Source: Catonia carolina
Lineage: Eukaryota; Arthropoda; Insecta; Hemiptera; Achilidae
Assembly (NCBI GenBank): GCA_035578175.1
Contig: JAQMRL010000011.1
Coordinates: 1,561,501-1,625,500 of the forward strand
DNA length: 64,000 bases
Direction: 5' to 3'
Shown: piece by piece, positions 21,466 to 33,607 of the stretch
Layout of the letters: every line of letters begins with the position of its first letter
Position numbering within the stretch: position 1 is the stretch's first letter
Translations under genes and position numbers: made by a program
The notes under the pieces: generated by a model
What the model was told of the DNA's origin: nothing
The model's input: only the letters and a program-made list of their open reading frames with translations
Database searches by the model: none

Positions 21466-22860
21466 GACTTTAAGTATTTAAAAGTATTTATATAAAAAAT
21501 ATAAAAAGCAACTAAAAATATATTTTATGCAATGTAACCTTTTTTATCCTAAATTGTTAAAAGTCATGTGTATTAATAAAATACTTAGCTGTTAGTTATT
21601 TATATTATTTTAAAATTTTTTGTTTAATTTTTTTAGTTTGTTAATTTTTTTTTTTTTTTAGTTTTTGTTTCTTTATAATCTGTCACTGAGATCCAAGAAA
21701 TGATGCTGTTTCACACGTCTGGTGGTTTGACTTATCTAGTAAATTTAGAGCCAAATGATTTATATTTGTTGACAATTTAACGAGCTATTTTTCGCTGAGC
21801 CTTCTAATTTTACTTTAACAAATGGAATGTTTTAAGTACTCATGCACTTCAGTGTTTCTTGCATATCAAGGAGCAATTACCAAATGTCTTAATACTTTTT
21901 CTGAAACCTTTGAATATTATTTATATTACTGTTACTAGCAGTCCCCCATAGTATAAATATATAGTAAATAGCGAGTTTTCCTTTTATATTTTGTTTTTAT
22001 CGAATTTCTATTGTTTCCAGTTAATACGGATTTTTTATTTTCCGGATCGCTTCCGGTCCCTTTTAGCCTGGATAAACGAGGTAGTACTTTATAGCTACTT
22101 AAGTTAATTTACAATTGTATTTTTTGGTAAATAAAGAAAAATTATTAATGTTTTTTTATTAAAAAATATTTTTTTTAAGTAGTATTAGTGGAACTGATGG
22201 GGTTCAAATCAAATATCTGGATTCAATACGGAAATACGTATTAAGGTAACATATCTGCAGTAAACCTATTACACTAAAAATTTAATAGGACATTTATTTT
22301 AAGCTATTATCCGTTATTAAATTTGATCAATTTTTAGCCTATTATCAAACAATATTTCTCACAAATATGTTCCGGTAAGCTAGTCTATAGGCCTTTTAAT
22401 AGTAAGTAATTCTTTTTATATGTGAAACGAAGGAATTTTACATGCTATGCGCTATGAAAGTAATAGGTTACCTATTACAAAGATTATTTTTATTTTCCAA
22501 TTTGAAAAAATAACCAAAAAAAAAATATTAGGATATCTGATGTTTACTGAAAACAAATAGTTTTACTCCGTCTGCAGAATACCGGCAGAAACAAAGACTG
22601 TTCTTATAAACAGGAAATCCGAAGTTGAATGGAAAGTGTTAATTTGATCTCAATTAAAGCTCACAATTTCATTAAATCATTGATGAATTTTCCACTGAAT
22701 TCTATTTACAGTATTCTAACCATGAAATTTCTCTTCTATAAACATATTGCAAAACAAAACCTAACCTTTATCTCTACAATTTATACAAGATATTAGAGAT
22801 TAAATAAATGTTTTATTAAAACCGCTACTAAGTCTAAAAAAAGAGAGACTACTTATATTG
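21466..22860. other. AT-rich DNA, nothing recognised
   Basis: No gene or repeat boundary is supported. A run of 13 T lies near 21648-21659. Confidence 0.4.
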
Positions 22861-22935
22861 CGTAGCCGTTAGCGTTGTAGACTAAAAATGCGTAAAGCCC
22901 TAGGTAGGTTCCAGGCTAGGGTTTGGAAATTAAAA
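22861..22935 (+). repeat. tRNA-like SINE relic
   Basis: GCGTAGCCGTTAGCGTTGTA resembles the box A side of insect tRNA-SINE heads. GTAGGTTCCAGGCTAGGGT occupies the box B side. It is decayed, and no body was recognised. Confidence 0.4.
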
Positions 22936-23167
22936 ACTTTACGCACCTTAAACGTTTCGTAGGTAACTACCATGCTAAAATGACTTAATTAAAAATAACC
23001 CAGCGAAAAATCAATTTAAATGACTTAAGAAAAAGAGATGAGACCCGCTTCCATGGCGCTTGCACAGTAACAGTGTAATAGGCTGCAAAATAAAATGTCA
23101 TCTTCAAATAATAACGTAGTTGGTTTTTAACGTAGTTTAACGTAGTTGGTTTTTTGTTTTTAATATT

Positions 23168-23665
23168 TAAACCGAGCAATCTACAAAAATTACAAGCCTT
23201 TCAGTCAAAATGCCTACGTTTAATCACCTGCGCACCTTTTTATGTCAACAACAAAATTCTACATGACGACCTTAATATTCCGTTCATAAGTGAAGTAGTT
23301 AAGTCCAGCTACAGTGTTTTTCACAGAAAATTGCATGATCACCCCAACGAATTAATCACCAAACTATCGGATGCATCACTACCAGGAAATCCGCAGCGCA
23401 GGTTGAAACGTCAATGGGCCAGAGATCTTCTATAAAGTGATTTATTTTATTTTTCTTTCTTCTTTTTTTTCTCATGTTGTTATTTATCATTCATGTATCA
23501 TGAACTTTATTTCATAGAACATATACCAATGGGTATCACTGTTCTTTTTCATTTATTTATTTTTATTTATTTTTTTTTTATTTTTTTTTCCTTGTCATCC
23601 TTTGTTTACTGTCATCTAATTTGCTCGTTGTATCGTAGTATATAGTTGCAAATAAAGTTATTAAA

Positions 23666-23700
<35 letters not shown>

Positions 23701-23718
23701 AAAAAAAAAAAAAAAAAA
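23168..23718 (+). mobile_element. Young 5'-truncated Jockey-like LINE copy
   Basis: Nearly identical to the last 490 bp or so of the copy at 33608-34530, starting at TAAACCGAGCAATC. It encodes the reverse transcriptase C terminus (LQAFQSKCLRLITCAPFYV to LKRQWARDLL, stop near 23435) and a T-rich 3' UTR with AATAAA near 23650. A long, slightly interrupted poly(A) of about 50 bases ends it. AATATTTAA occurs at both ends (23162-23170 and 23719-23727) and is the likely target duplication, overlapping the element by three bases. Confidence 0.85.
23523..23536 (+). other. LINE 3' UTR stem-loop (ATACC-AATG-GGTAT)
   Basis: A perfect 5-bp stem with an AATG loop, identical at 34393-34406 in the sister copy. 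Confidence 0.6.
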
Positions 23719-24026
23719 AATATTTAACTAGTTGTAAACATTTTTGCTGGTAGTTATTATACAGTTGCAAAATAAATTACGTAAAATAAAAATAAAATTA
23801 AAATAATTAAAAAATTATAGGTATATATAGTACCTTAGAATTAATTGTTAAGTAACTTCGATTGGTCAAGTGACTTATTATGATGATCAACTGACAACTA
23901 CACATGAATAAACTTCTTTAGGAATTCCAGTTCAATTTATGTATAAGTTACATCGTTAAAAAAGAAACAGTAAAAGTAGCGATCAAATTGGATCGTAGTT
24001 AATAGGCTACAGTTTCCGATAACAAC

Positions 24027-24205
24027 AAAATATGGTGTGAAACACTCACACGACGTTCTCTTGCCAATGCAAATAATGAACATTATAATCTAAAATTAGG
24101 CCTACTAATAAAACATTAGAAATAAAAAAAAACAAACTAACCTAAAAAAATAACCTTATTTTAATCATGAGTGAATGATGCATAATGAAAACCAACATTT
24201 TGTTT
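24027..24205 (+). repeat. Dispersed repeat D1, copy 2
   Basis: Second copy of the segment at 21291-21465, same orientation, with a few small insertions. Confidence 0.7.
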
Positions 24206-24249
24206 GGCCTAATACGGAAATCACTATTTGACGCTAAGCTTTTTCTGTA

Positions 24250-24975
24250 GAGAAAAATTCTAGAAATAAAAGTTGTAGATCTTTTGATTTCCTATTTATT
24301 TAAATACAGTACATGCAATTTCGCCGTAAAATGGATATTAAGGCCTAAATCTTTAAAAAAACTATTTTTTTACAGATTTTCACGAAAAAACTGAAAATCA
24401 CTTATTATCGCTAAACTAAGCGTTATACAAAAAAAGTTGAAATAAAAGTTGTAGGTTTTTAAATTTCGTACAACTTTAATTAGGCCTAAACACATTTTTG
24501 CCCTAAAATGTATATGAAGATCGCAATCTTTAGAAAACCATTTTTCTCTACTAGAGCACAGGCTCCCCAAAAATTTCAGCAAACATGGCGCTTACTCTAT
24601 TTTGTAGAGCATTAAAAAATGTCGTTAGTGAGCCAATTTTTTAAAAAATCTTAGGAACCGTTTTTGAGAAAATCGCAAAAAAGTAAAAAATGACACGAAT
24701 AAACTACTACATCCGGTTGACCGATTTTGATGAAAATGTTCGTATCAGGTCCTCTAGTAGTACCTGACTTAAGTTTCAAGTTTCAATTTCGTATGATATT
24801 CCGTTCTTGAGATATATTGTTCACACACACACATAAATCAATCACTAAAAATATGTTTCTTGGGGTCAGGGGGTCTGAAAACGTGTAGATCCGGTGAAAA
24901 CTTGATTTAGAAAAATCGACATGAAAACAATACTTCCCTTCTATATATGCATATAGGCAAGAGAAAGTAAAATAT
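24250..24975 (-). repeat. Dispersed repeat R, inverted left arm
   Basis: On the minus strand it reads TTTACTTTCTCTTGCCTATA, then CACCGGATCTACACGTTTTC, AGGTACTACTAGAGGACCTG and CGGTCAACCGGATGTAGTAG. The same text occurs on the plus strand from about 25783 onward. Other partial copies are at 43320-43610 and 63571-63915. Confidence 0.85.
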
Positions 24976-25782
24976 TTTGTGTTTTTTAAATTTGTTTAAT
25001 ATCTACAAAAATATTCATAACGTAACGTGGCGACGTGTTTCTTAAAATCTATTCTTAAGTTTCTCTAAACAAATTAGTTAACCAGTATAAACATAACCTT
25101 AAAATTTATGAAATATATTTTTAGTATCTACAATAAAATTCAAATAACTCACAACCTATTTTTGACACAATACCTACTTAAAATTATATTTCTCCTAAAA
25201 ATAGTTTATATAAAACAGTACTTAACATATGAGATTAAAATAAGAAAAGTTAAAAAATAAGTGAAAGTAAATTTTTACTAAACTCACTCCAGTGTATATC
25301 CGTAGTACGTAGCTCACTCCTACAGAGCGATATCTTGCTATGTGCACTGTACAACCAGTTATCGTCATCAAACGATGTTGCAGACTGAATGTATTCTTGT
25401 CTTTCAGGAACACGCGGTTTTCACTCGTTGATTGTGTGTTGTTATTATTAAAAGTTCCCCCGATTTACTTCTGACATTGACCCGGGAAGAAAGTCTTCTT
25501 TACTGTCATTCATATTGGGAGGTAAGATGTGGTAGTAACCATCCACTCGCTTATTATTCTAGTTTTGTTTTGGTCAATGACCAATCTCACTTTTTAATTC
25601 ATTTGAATACACAACTTGTATCTGTCGCCTTAATAATAATCCTACGCTCCTTAATACAAATGGTCATACGTACTTAATGAAAGAAATCATTTAATTTTTT
25701 TCTGATAATCTTCAATATTAATGATGCTTCATGTATATCAAAAATTTACCCGTTATTTAATTTCTTTGTATTAAACATAATT
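24976..25782. other. Spacer between the inverted R repeats
   Basis: About 800 bp of unique sequence. The part 25280-25600 is less AT-rich and carries short open frames on both strands, but no recognisable protein. It may be original genomic DNA or the core of a foldback element. Confidence 0.4.
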
Positions 25783-26520
25783 TTACTTTCTCTTGCCTAT
25801 ATGATCATATTGGATGGAAAGTATTGTTTTCATGTCGATTTTTCGAAATCAAATTTCACCGGATCTACACGTTTTCAAACCCCCTGAATCCACAAAACAT
25901 GTTTTTAGCGATTGGTCTGTGTATGTGTGTATGTGAACAAAATATCTCTAGAACGGAACTTCGTACGAAGTTGAAACTTAAAACTTAAGTTAGGTACTAC
26001 TAGAGGACCTGACACGAACATTTCCATAAAATTCGGTCAACCGGAAGTAGTAGTTTCTTTATTCGTGTCATTTTTAAATTTTTTGTGATATCTCAAAAAG
26101 GGTCACAATTTTTTTAAAAATCGTCTCACTTGCTACATGTTTTATGCTCCACAAGATAGGGTAGGCGCCATGTCTGCTGAAATTCTTGGGGAGGCTGTTT
26201 TCTCGTAAAAATATTGTTTTTTTTAAAGATTGCAGCTTTAAATCGCATTTTAGCGCAAAAACGTAGTAAATAATAAAAGTTGTAGAGAAATTAAAGTCCT
26301 TCAGATTTAATTCCAAACATTTTTTTATAACGCTTCGTTTAGCGGTAATTAGTAATTTTCTGGTTTTTATTCACAAAAATGTGTAAAAAAAATCGATTTT
26401 TTTTAAAGATTTCAGCCTTAGTATGGATTTTACGACAAAAGTGTACAGTTAAATTTATAGGAAATTAAATCCTATCCCCTTTAAATACTATCTCATTGGG
26501 GTTCTAAATTAACAGAGATT
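25783..26520 (+). repeat. Dispersed repeat R, right arm
   Basis: Complement of 24250-24975 over more than 700 bp with moderate divergence. The opening TTTACTTTCTCTTGCCTATA is shared with all other copies, so this end of the family is well defined. Confidence 0.85.
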
Positions 26521-26844
26521 TTTCTATATAATAATAGAAATACTAAGTTTTTCTTTAGGGTTCTGGAAGTCTTTACAAAAGGTAAACAAACACATTTTAA
26601 TCGAATAAAGAGTTACAAAAGAGCCAATAATCTAAATTGATGTAGGCCTACCAACCCTCTCCGGTAGCCGTCACGATAATAGGTCTATACTATACCTAAC
26701 CATTTGTACACTATATTTCTAACCATTTCTTGGAACTTAACCGATTTATCAACTATTATTATTTATACTAACACTTCTAAAATATCAGTCCTGCTAGAGA
26801 ATTCTGGAACAACACGTTATTTTTAGATATAATTGTCTCAATAT

Positions 26845-27072
26845 GGATGACATGTAAATGAAGTGTAGACTTGCACAGACTCAGGCTGATCACTCCTGAG
26901 AGATTATAGTTAACTGAACCCCAACCACCAAAGTAGGCCTAAACCGGAAACCGATGTCTATTATTCAAATAAGTAAAAATGTTTTAAACATTTACTAGGA
27001 TTGATACCACGAAAATTTCGTCTCTGTACATTAGCTGACTCACGGTGACGATTTTACCACTAGAAAAAATTG
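26845..27072 (-). repeat. tRNA-derived SINE copy (family F2), decayed
   Basis: The minus strand shows TAGTGGTAAAATCGTCACCG (box A side), ATTATTCAAATAAG-like middle words in complement, and the GACTCAGGCTGATCACTCCTGAG segment, given here as complementary pieces. It aligns in order with 6340-6592 and 51976-52254. Confidence 0.65.
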
Positions 27073-28018
27073 CGAGTTCAGCAATTAACAATACAAATTG
27101 ACCGTTTTGGTGCCTCAAATCTGAGTTTGCCTAATAAAAATTATGTTGTGATACTATCCTAATTCCAGCTGATGCAAACGTGTAAAATTGAACCCTTTTT
27201 AAAAGTAAGCGTTGAAAATTAATCTACGAGTAGAATAATTCTTATTTTATTTTTGCATAGAAAACGATTTCTCTCAAAAATAAACTGTTTTTGTAGATAG
27301 CGTGTTACTCTAAAAAAGCATAACGTTCATTTTATTTTTTTATACAAAATTCATTAGAAGCCTAACAAAAACTTAGTGTGAAATAAGATATAAAATGTAT
27401 AATAAATTTTAAAATAATTTATTTTGTTCTGCTTAACAAGATTAAACAGATAAAGATATAGGCCTATATGCTTTACATTTCATTTAAAATTTAATGATGA
27501 AAGTTTACGGAAAAAATTAATGATTATGCATGTAATAAATTAATACTCTTCATTTTTTAAAGCAAGAAAAAATGATTTAAGCATGTTGGAAAACTAAACA
27601 AGTTGTCAGTCTGAATTGTTTTTATAAAAGAGTTTTATCCTTAAAACAAATATAGGAAGCAGATAAATAAATAAAGACGATTAGGTAGGTCTTTGTACTG
27701 TTATAAAATACATGATAAATGTTTTACCCCTTCTAAACTCTTTATATTCTCTTAGAGAATGCAAATTCTGACAACTGTTACAAAAAAGGTTAGGGTTTGA
27801 TAAGGGTGGTTCAATTGAATGTATAATTAATCTCCGTGAATTTTTATGATTGTATGAGTGCATGTACGAGTAATTGTGTATGTGTGTAGGTAAGCTTTGT
27901 ACGAAGATTCATCGGGTTCTTCAAAAACAACTGTTCATTCATAATTTCTCAGATAAAATTACGGTTAACAATAGCTTTGTTATCGAGAAAAAGTACGAAA
28001 TGACTGATACCTATGCAT
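27073..28018. other. AT-rich DNA, nothing recognised
   Basis: No supported feature. Confidence 0.4.
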
Positions 28019-28412
28019 TTGTTGTTTAGGTCAACAGCCGAAAGGCTGGTTTGAACCTCTAGAGGTTTTACTAAGTAAAAACGAGAAGTGAGATGATTTA
28101 CCTTTGTCTTCCTCACTAAGTTGAAATAGAATGCTTATCAGCATGCCAGGCCCTCCGAAAAGCACCCACTTTCCACCCTGCAAATGACACGTTCGCTTCA
28201 TTCATCACAGGGTCTGGCTGTATAGTGAAATTCATTACTCTCAGAGGAGACAACTCTGACTAGTGTTTTTCACACCTCTACCTCTTCTGTTCTTAAATAG
28301 TTTAGTCATATAATTGGCTGACTATGTGATAAGAAACATAACTATTTTTGTACCCCAGGAATCAACAGATCAAGTGCAATTTAATTTAACACTCCATCTA
28401 CCCATTATTGGC
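28019..28412 (-). repeat. SINE-A copy 5, full length
   Basis: Runs from the GTTGTTTAGG tail and CAGCCGAAAGGCTG hairpin to a diverged 5' end (CCATTATTGGC). No target duplication was identified, and the sense frame is broken. Confidence 0.88.
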
Positions 28413-28589
28413 AATCTCTATATACTCGTATATGGTCAGACCTATGCAGACATATGTATATTGCTACAAATTCAGGATAACCATGAACAGGATTAACATT
28501 CAAAACAAACTTCTTTACTTCAGACGCATCAAGAAACCGGTTGGTTATCTCGAGGACAATATTTTTAAATTCCTGGAAATTATAATCGG

Positions 28590-29100
28590 GATAAACCACT
28601 ATAACAATAGGATATTCGTAATAACCACTTTACTCTAAAATATTCCAGAAAACCGCTTGGGGAATTTCGGGACAATATTTGAAATTTCTTGATAATTTTT
28701 ATGAAAAATTCGAGGATAACCAATTCACTGCTGAAACGTTCAGAGGTTTGGCTAAGAAAATTAGGGATAAAACTTGTAAATTCTCGAATCCTCCCGCGAA
28801 AAGTTTGGTATAATCCTGGAAATTGTTTTTCGGTAATTTGGAATAATCAATTCATTGTAGAAACTTTCAGAGTATTCGCTAAAAAAATTAGGGATAACAC
28901 TTTCAAATCCCGGAATTTTCTCTTGCAAATTTCGGTATAATCCCGAAATTTCTTTTTAGAATATTCAACCAGTCTACTTCAGCATCGTCCAGACAATGGC
29001 TAATAAACATAGGTACTTTTGTAATCCTGGAAAAGTTTCTAAAATTCTAAATGTTCCAAAATTTTTTTTTGGGAATTCGGGATTACTGGGAAATTCAGGA
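28590..29100. repeat. Degenerate tandem repeat, about 127-bp period
   Basis: CAATTCACTGCTGAAACGTT at 28721 recurs as CAATTCATTGTAGAAACTTT at 28848. Following words repeat in step (AAATTAGGGATAA, GGTATAATCC). A weaker third unit starts near 28973 (CAGTCTACTTCAGCATCGTC), with traces upstream of 28721. No function is evident. Confidence 0.65.
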
Positions 29101-29565
29101 TGTTTGTGCTCAAATGGTTTACTAACACTACTGATAATTATTAAGAGTGATGTTGAACTATTTTAGAAAATACGATTGTTTTGTAACTGCTAAGTTAGCT
29201 TCGTTACTGAAGTAGACGCTACATAATTTCTAAGCTGAAGTCTCACGGTTTATTCCTGATAAAATTATATTTTTACTGGGTAAAGAAGGTAAGAAAAAAT
29301 CCGCAACCGGACCTCCTGACAACCCAAGCTCCAGGTGATTGTGGGATTACCAGAAACTGACCACCCACTAAAACAACACACCCCAGATAGGCGTCACCAA
29401 TATAAAAGGCATATAGGGCTGATGCAGAAGAATTAGGAAGGCACAATAGAAAATAACAGAATTTTGGTATAAGTGTGAGATCTATAAGAAATCTTTAAAA
29501 CCCTAATCAACAATTAAAACGAGAAATCTCATTGTAGACTACCTCCTTCCGGAACAAACAAAATA
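29101..29565. other. Unidentified stretch with a G+C-richer core
   Basis: The part 29290-29480 (ACCGGACCTCCTGACAACCC, GATAGGCGTCACCAATATAA) has more balanced composition than its surroundings. It may be an untranslated part of an old LINE. No open frame or second copy was found here. Confidence 0.3.
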
Positions 29566-29569
29566 TTAA

Positions 29570-30249
29570 AGGGGAGTCTACCTATATTTTACACAAAAAA
29601 TTTTTTTGTTCTAAATTAATTCTCCATTCTTTTTTTAAAAAGATTTTATAATTTGTTTTATCATCGGTAGTTGCTAAGTAACATTATAAAAGAAAATATA
29701 AATGGGTGTCATAGCGGTAAGAAAAAACTTCATAATTTTGTTTTCTCGTTTTCCGCAAATTAGGTTTTTTTGCGTGTAGTTAAATGCTAGAACGATCGGA
29801 ACTTTTGATCTAAAGAAGCTGGAGTTGTAATTTTTTTAATTGTTCAAATTTTCACATTCTGTGATCTGATAGAGCCTTTTTTACTATTATCTTTTTGAAG
29901 AATTTTAAAAATTAGCTCAGTTACATTAAAATGAAGTAAATTTTTGCTTACTAATTGAAAAAGTTATTTTGTTCTTTACAAACGATATCTTAAAAAAAGC
30001 TTCTCACAGATTACAGAGTAGAATTTTTTCTTTCATTTGACATAACTTGAAATAAATTTTATTAAATAATTAAAAATATATGTTCATTCTAAGATTGCGC
30101 TAAAATCCGCCATTTTGGTTTATTGTAGGGGTGCGGGTAAATATTTTTTTAAATTAGAATACTTTTTAAATGTTATTAGACATACTATTTTATTGCGCTA
30201 AAACGTTTATTGCTTCTGAGTATCAGAAAAAATTAAGGTAGACTCCCCC
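29570..30249. mobile_element. TTAA-type TIR element, family M3, copy 1
   Basis: The left end AGGGGAGTCTACCT and the complement of the right end (GGGGGAGTCTACCTTAAT) are terminal inverted repeats. TTAA precedes the left end at 29566-29569. The right flank GAAT is probably a mutated TTAA. The 680-bp element has no coding capacity and matches 56141-56821 throughout, with the shared word GCGCTAAAATCCGCCATTTT. Confidence 0.82.
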
Positions 30250-30740
30250 GAATTTTTTCACGTTTTAAAGGTATTTGGGGAATTTCAAAATTTTTAATTT
30301 AATTTTTTTTATAATATGTAATTTACTATTGCAAAATATTTGGTAATAATATTATTTAGTTCCAGAAATACATTTGTCTGTTAGTGAATAAAATTTCTTC
30401 TATTCAATAATATTAAAGCCAACGAGGTTTAAAAATGTAAGCGAAAGTGTATTTGTGGCGCTATCTGTTGAGTTTTAAAGTCACTTTAATGTATTTATTA
30501 CATTGTACTGTGCAATAAATTATAATTTTATCCGACTGTAAAACTAAATAACGTCCTTTTATCAGATTTTGCAAATATATAATATCGAATAGTTTTACAT
30601 TCTTTTTTAAAAATAAATCCCTTTTTAATTTCTAATTTTCTAATGTTTTAAAATTTTTATTTTGTTTTACTTTGTGTACTTTACTTATATATCTATAATG
30701 TTTTATTTAGACATATTAAGCCTGTATAAGAATACTGAAT
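30250..30740. other. AT-rich DNA, nothing recognised
   Basis: No feature could be supported here. Confidence 0.4.
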
Positions 30741-30750
30741 AAAGTACGAT

Positions 30751-31146
30751 GTTGTTGTTGTTTAGGTCATCAGCCAAAAGGCTGGTTTGAACCTGTAGAG
30801 GTTTTACTAAGTAAATCGAGGAGTGAGGTGGTTTACCATGCCTTCCTCACTGAGTGGAAAAGTACGCTTATCAGCATACCGGGCCCTCTGAAAAGCACAT
30901 ATTTTCCACTCTGCAAATTACACCTTCACTTCATTCACCACAGGGTCTGGCTGTGTAATGAAATTCATTACTTTCAGAGGAGATAACTCTGATTAGTGTC
31001 TTTTACACCTCTACCTCTTCTGCTCTTAAATGATTCAGTCATTCAATTGGCTGACCATGTGATAAGAAACAGAACTATTTATTTTAGCCCTGCAACAAAC
31101 AGATTGAGTGTAAATAATTTGACACTCCACCTGTCTGTTATGGGCA
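30751..31146 (-). mobile_element. SINE-A copy 6, full length with target duplications
   Basis: The 396-bp copy lies between AAAGTACGAT at 30741-30750 and 31147-31156. It has a (GTT)n tail on this strand, the hairpin with an altered loop (CAGCCAAAAGGCTG), and a complete 5' end ending TTATGGGCAA. The intact stem with a changed loop fits constraint on pairing. Confidence 0.92.
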
Positions 31147-31156
31147 AAAAGTACGA

Positions 31157-31680
31157 TATAAACTAAAATATTTTGTTCAGTTTAGCGTGAAAACTGGAAA
31201 TGGCTTTTTTGGTTAGGTAATTTAATAATTTCATGTGTAGTGTAATTTTTAACTTGTTTTTTGTTAAGATAATAATTACATACCTTTTCACTTTTGTAAA
31301 TGTATGAACTTTAGATTTTATCCTAATTCATTTTAATGTTGCTGATAATTGATAAGTAAAAGTATTACTCTACTCTGAGGAGAAGGAGAAGACGTAGCAG
31401 GAGAAGAGGAAAAGAGGAGAAAAAAGAAACTATTAATGATACGGAGTAAGTAAAGGAGACAACTTGGCATGATTTTTTAAACTATTAGGCTATAATTAAT
31501 TTAAAATTTTTAGACTATTACTTAAAAAAACCATCAAAAAATTCATCTGATTTAAATCTCTTTGCTACCTTTATAACTATTTTGAAAACAGATTGATAAA
31601 ATTATGAGAACTGATACAGGTGCAAAAAAAGCAACGATCTCACCAAAATGGATCTACAAATACACTGCAATAAATAAGTA
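31157..31680. other. AT-rich DNA with a purine-rich patch
   Basis: A GA-rich segment (31375-31435) could be read as arginine-rich codons but is simple sequence. Nothing else was recognised. Confidence 0.35.
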
Positions 31681-31900
31681 GCCCTATTTGATTTTCTTGC
31701 ACATAGCTGCAAAAACGCGTTTCCTAAAGTGTGGAGTTAATATTAACTCGCCACTCCAGCAGCGCTTCGTGCTGCTTTCGTGTCTCGGCCTCAGAGGGGT
31801 AGGTGGATCAGAATTCATAAGTGGATCAGAACCATTTGCCTCAAGGTGAAGTTCGGCCGCCAAAGGGGCTGGGTGGCTCACAATATTTAAAAATTTCAAG
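31681..31900. other. G+C-richer island, unidentified
   Basis: The composition shift is sharp, with words such as CAGCAGCGCTTCGTGCTGCT (hairpin-forming) and AAGTTCGGCCGCCAAAGGGG. A minus-strand frame of 71 codons is open but unrecognised. GTGGATCAGAA occurs twice (31803 and 31822). It is possibly a remnant of a mobile element's coding end. Confidence 0.35.
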
Positions 31901-32043
31901 ATATGAAAGTTTAAAGATGAAGTTTAAAGTTTCAAAATTTAAAATTTTATGGTTTTACAATTTTAGGTTAATGTTTAAAGTTTCAAAATTTCAACTTTAA
32001 ATGTTGTGGTTTGAATGTATGTTACTTCGAGTTTTTCGTTTTC

Positions 32044-33596
32044 TTATGCGACTTAAAAATTTTCGGGTTACCAAATTTTTATGTAATTTTCTTCGCTAAA
32101 TAACATGTTAAAAACATAATTTGTATTCCGAAAATTTTAAAATTTTTGTTGGGGTAGTAATCACCATAGGACCCTGCCTAAAATTTAATAAATTCTTCGT
32201 GACTCTAGGGGTATGTGTAACGTTTTGTTAATAAACGTTTGCGAAAAACCGTTGTGAAGGTGTAAAGAAAGAAAAACGTGAAAACGGCAGCCCTAAAAGC
32301 CGGAATGCTAGTGTTTTGAGTTTTCTTAGCGAAGAGGTAGGTTAAATACAACTTTAGTTACATGGCCTTGAAGTATGCCGTCAAAAGACTTTTTGTATTC
32401 TAAAAATATAAACATTTCATTTCTTTTGGATAAGGGTAGCGACCCCCGTAGGACCACGATTTAAAATTTTAAAAATTACCCGTGACGCTTCGGGTACGTG
32501 TAACTGTTTAAAAATAAAAATTTGACGAAATAACCCATTTTGAAGGTGTAAAGAAAGAACAACATGCAAACCTCAAACACCTAAAAGCCGAAATTTTGTT
32601 TTTTGAGTTTTCACACCGAACCGGCAAGTTAAGGGCAACGATACCTATATGGTTTTAAAGTACTTTGCAACGGGTACAAAAAAGATTCTATACCATTTTT
32701 CGCTACGATGCACCTTTTAGGAGATAAAAAAATACAACCCCTACCGCAGGCTAGAGGGTGCTAATTGAACATTTTCGGGTTATCAAATATTTGGTTAATT
32801 TTTAATGCCAAACATCATGCCGTTAACAAATTTTTTGTATTCTAAAAGTTTAAAATTTTCATTATGTTTAGATAAGGGTAGCAACCCCCGTAGAATCCCG
32901 ATCTAAAATTTGAAAAATTTTCCGTAATCGGGGGGGTACGTGTAATGTGTTCCTACCAAAAGTTTGCCAAAGAAATCCGTTTTGATGGTGTTACAAAAGA
33001 AAACTTAAAAATTGCAACCCCAAAAAAAGCGAAATTTTGTTTTTTGAGTTTTCTCACCGAACCGGCAAGTTGAGAACAACGAAAGCTATATGGTTTTGAA
33101 GTACATTAAAAGGGGTACAAAAAATATTCTATACAATTTATTTTTACGATGCACCGTTTAGAAGATAAAAAAATACAAACCCTACTGCAAAAAAGAGGGT
33201 GCTACTTTAAAATTTTCGAATTATATTTTTATGTATTTTTTAACTCCAAACAACATACCGTTAACAGATTTTTTAATTTATAAAAATTTAAAAATTTCAT
33301 AATTTTTAAATAAGGGTACCAAACCCCGTAGAACCCCGATCTAAAATTTGAAAAGTCACCCGTGATTCCGGGAGTTAGTGTAATGCAGTCCTAATAAAAA
33401 TTTGACAATGAAACCCGTCTTCGTGGTGTTACGAAGAAAAACCTAAAAACTGCAACCCCGAAAAAGCCGAATTTTTGTTTTTTGAGTTTTTCCAGTGAAC
33501 CGGCGGGTTAAGGGCAACTTTATATATATGGTCTTAACGTACTTCGGGAGGGGAACAAAAACGGTCGCAGTGGCCTTTCCGCTACGAAACTTCGTT
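32044..33596. repeat. Tandem array with about 440-bp units
   Basis: The word TTTTGAGTTTT occurs at about 32314, 32601, 33042 and 33480, so the last two steps are close to 440 bp and the first is shortened to 287 bp. Other words recur in step: AAGGGTAGCAACCCCCGTAG, GATCTAAAATTTGAAAA and ACCGAACCGGCAAGTT. Units are diverged from each other. The array is cut on the right by the LINE at 33608. The function is unknown. Confidence 0.8.
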
Positions 33597-33607
33597 AAAA
33601 AGTTTGA
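33597..33607. repeat. Left target-site duplication of the Jockey-like LINE
   Basis: AAAAAGTTTGA, repeated at 34526-34536 where it overlaps the poly(A) end. Confidence 0.75.

Noticed and set aside
31375..31435. Arginine-rich coding segment
   Set aside because: It is a GA-rich simple sequence with no supporting splice sites or start.
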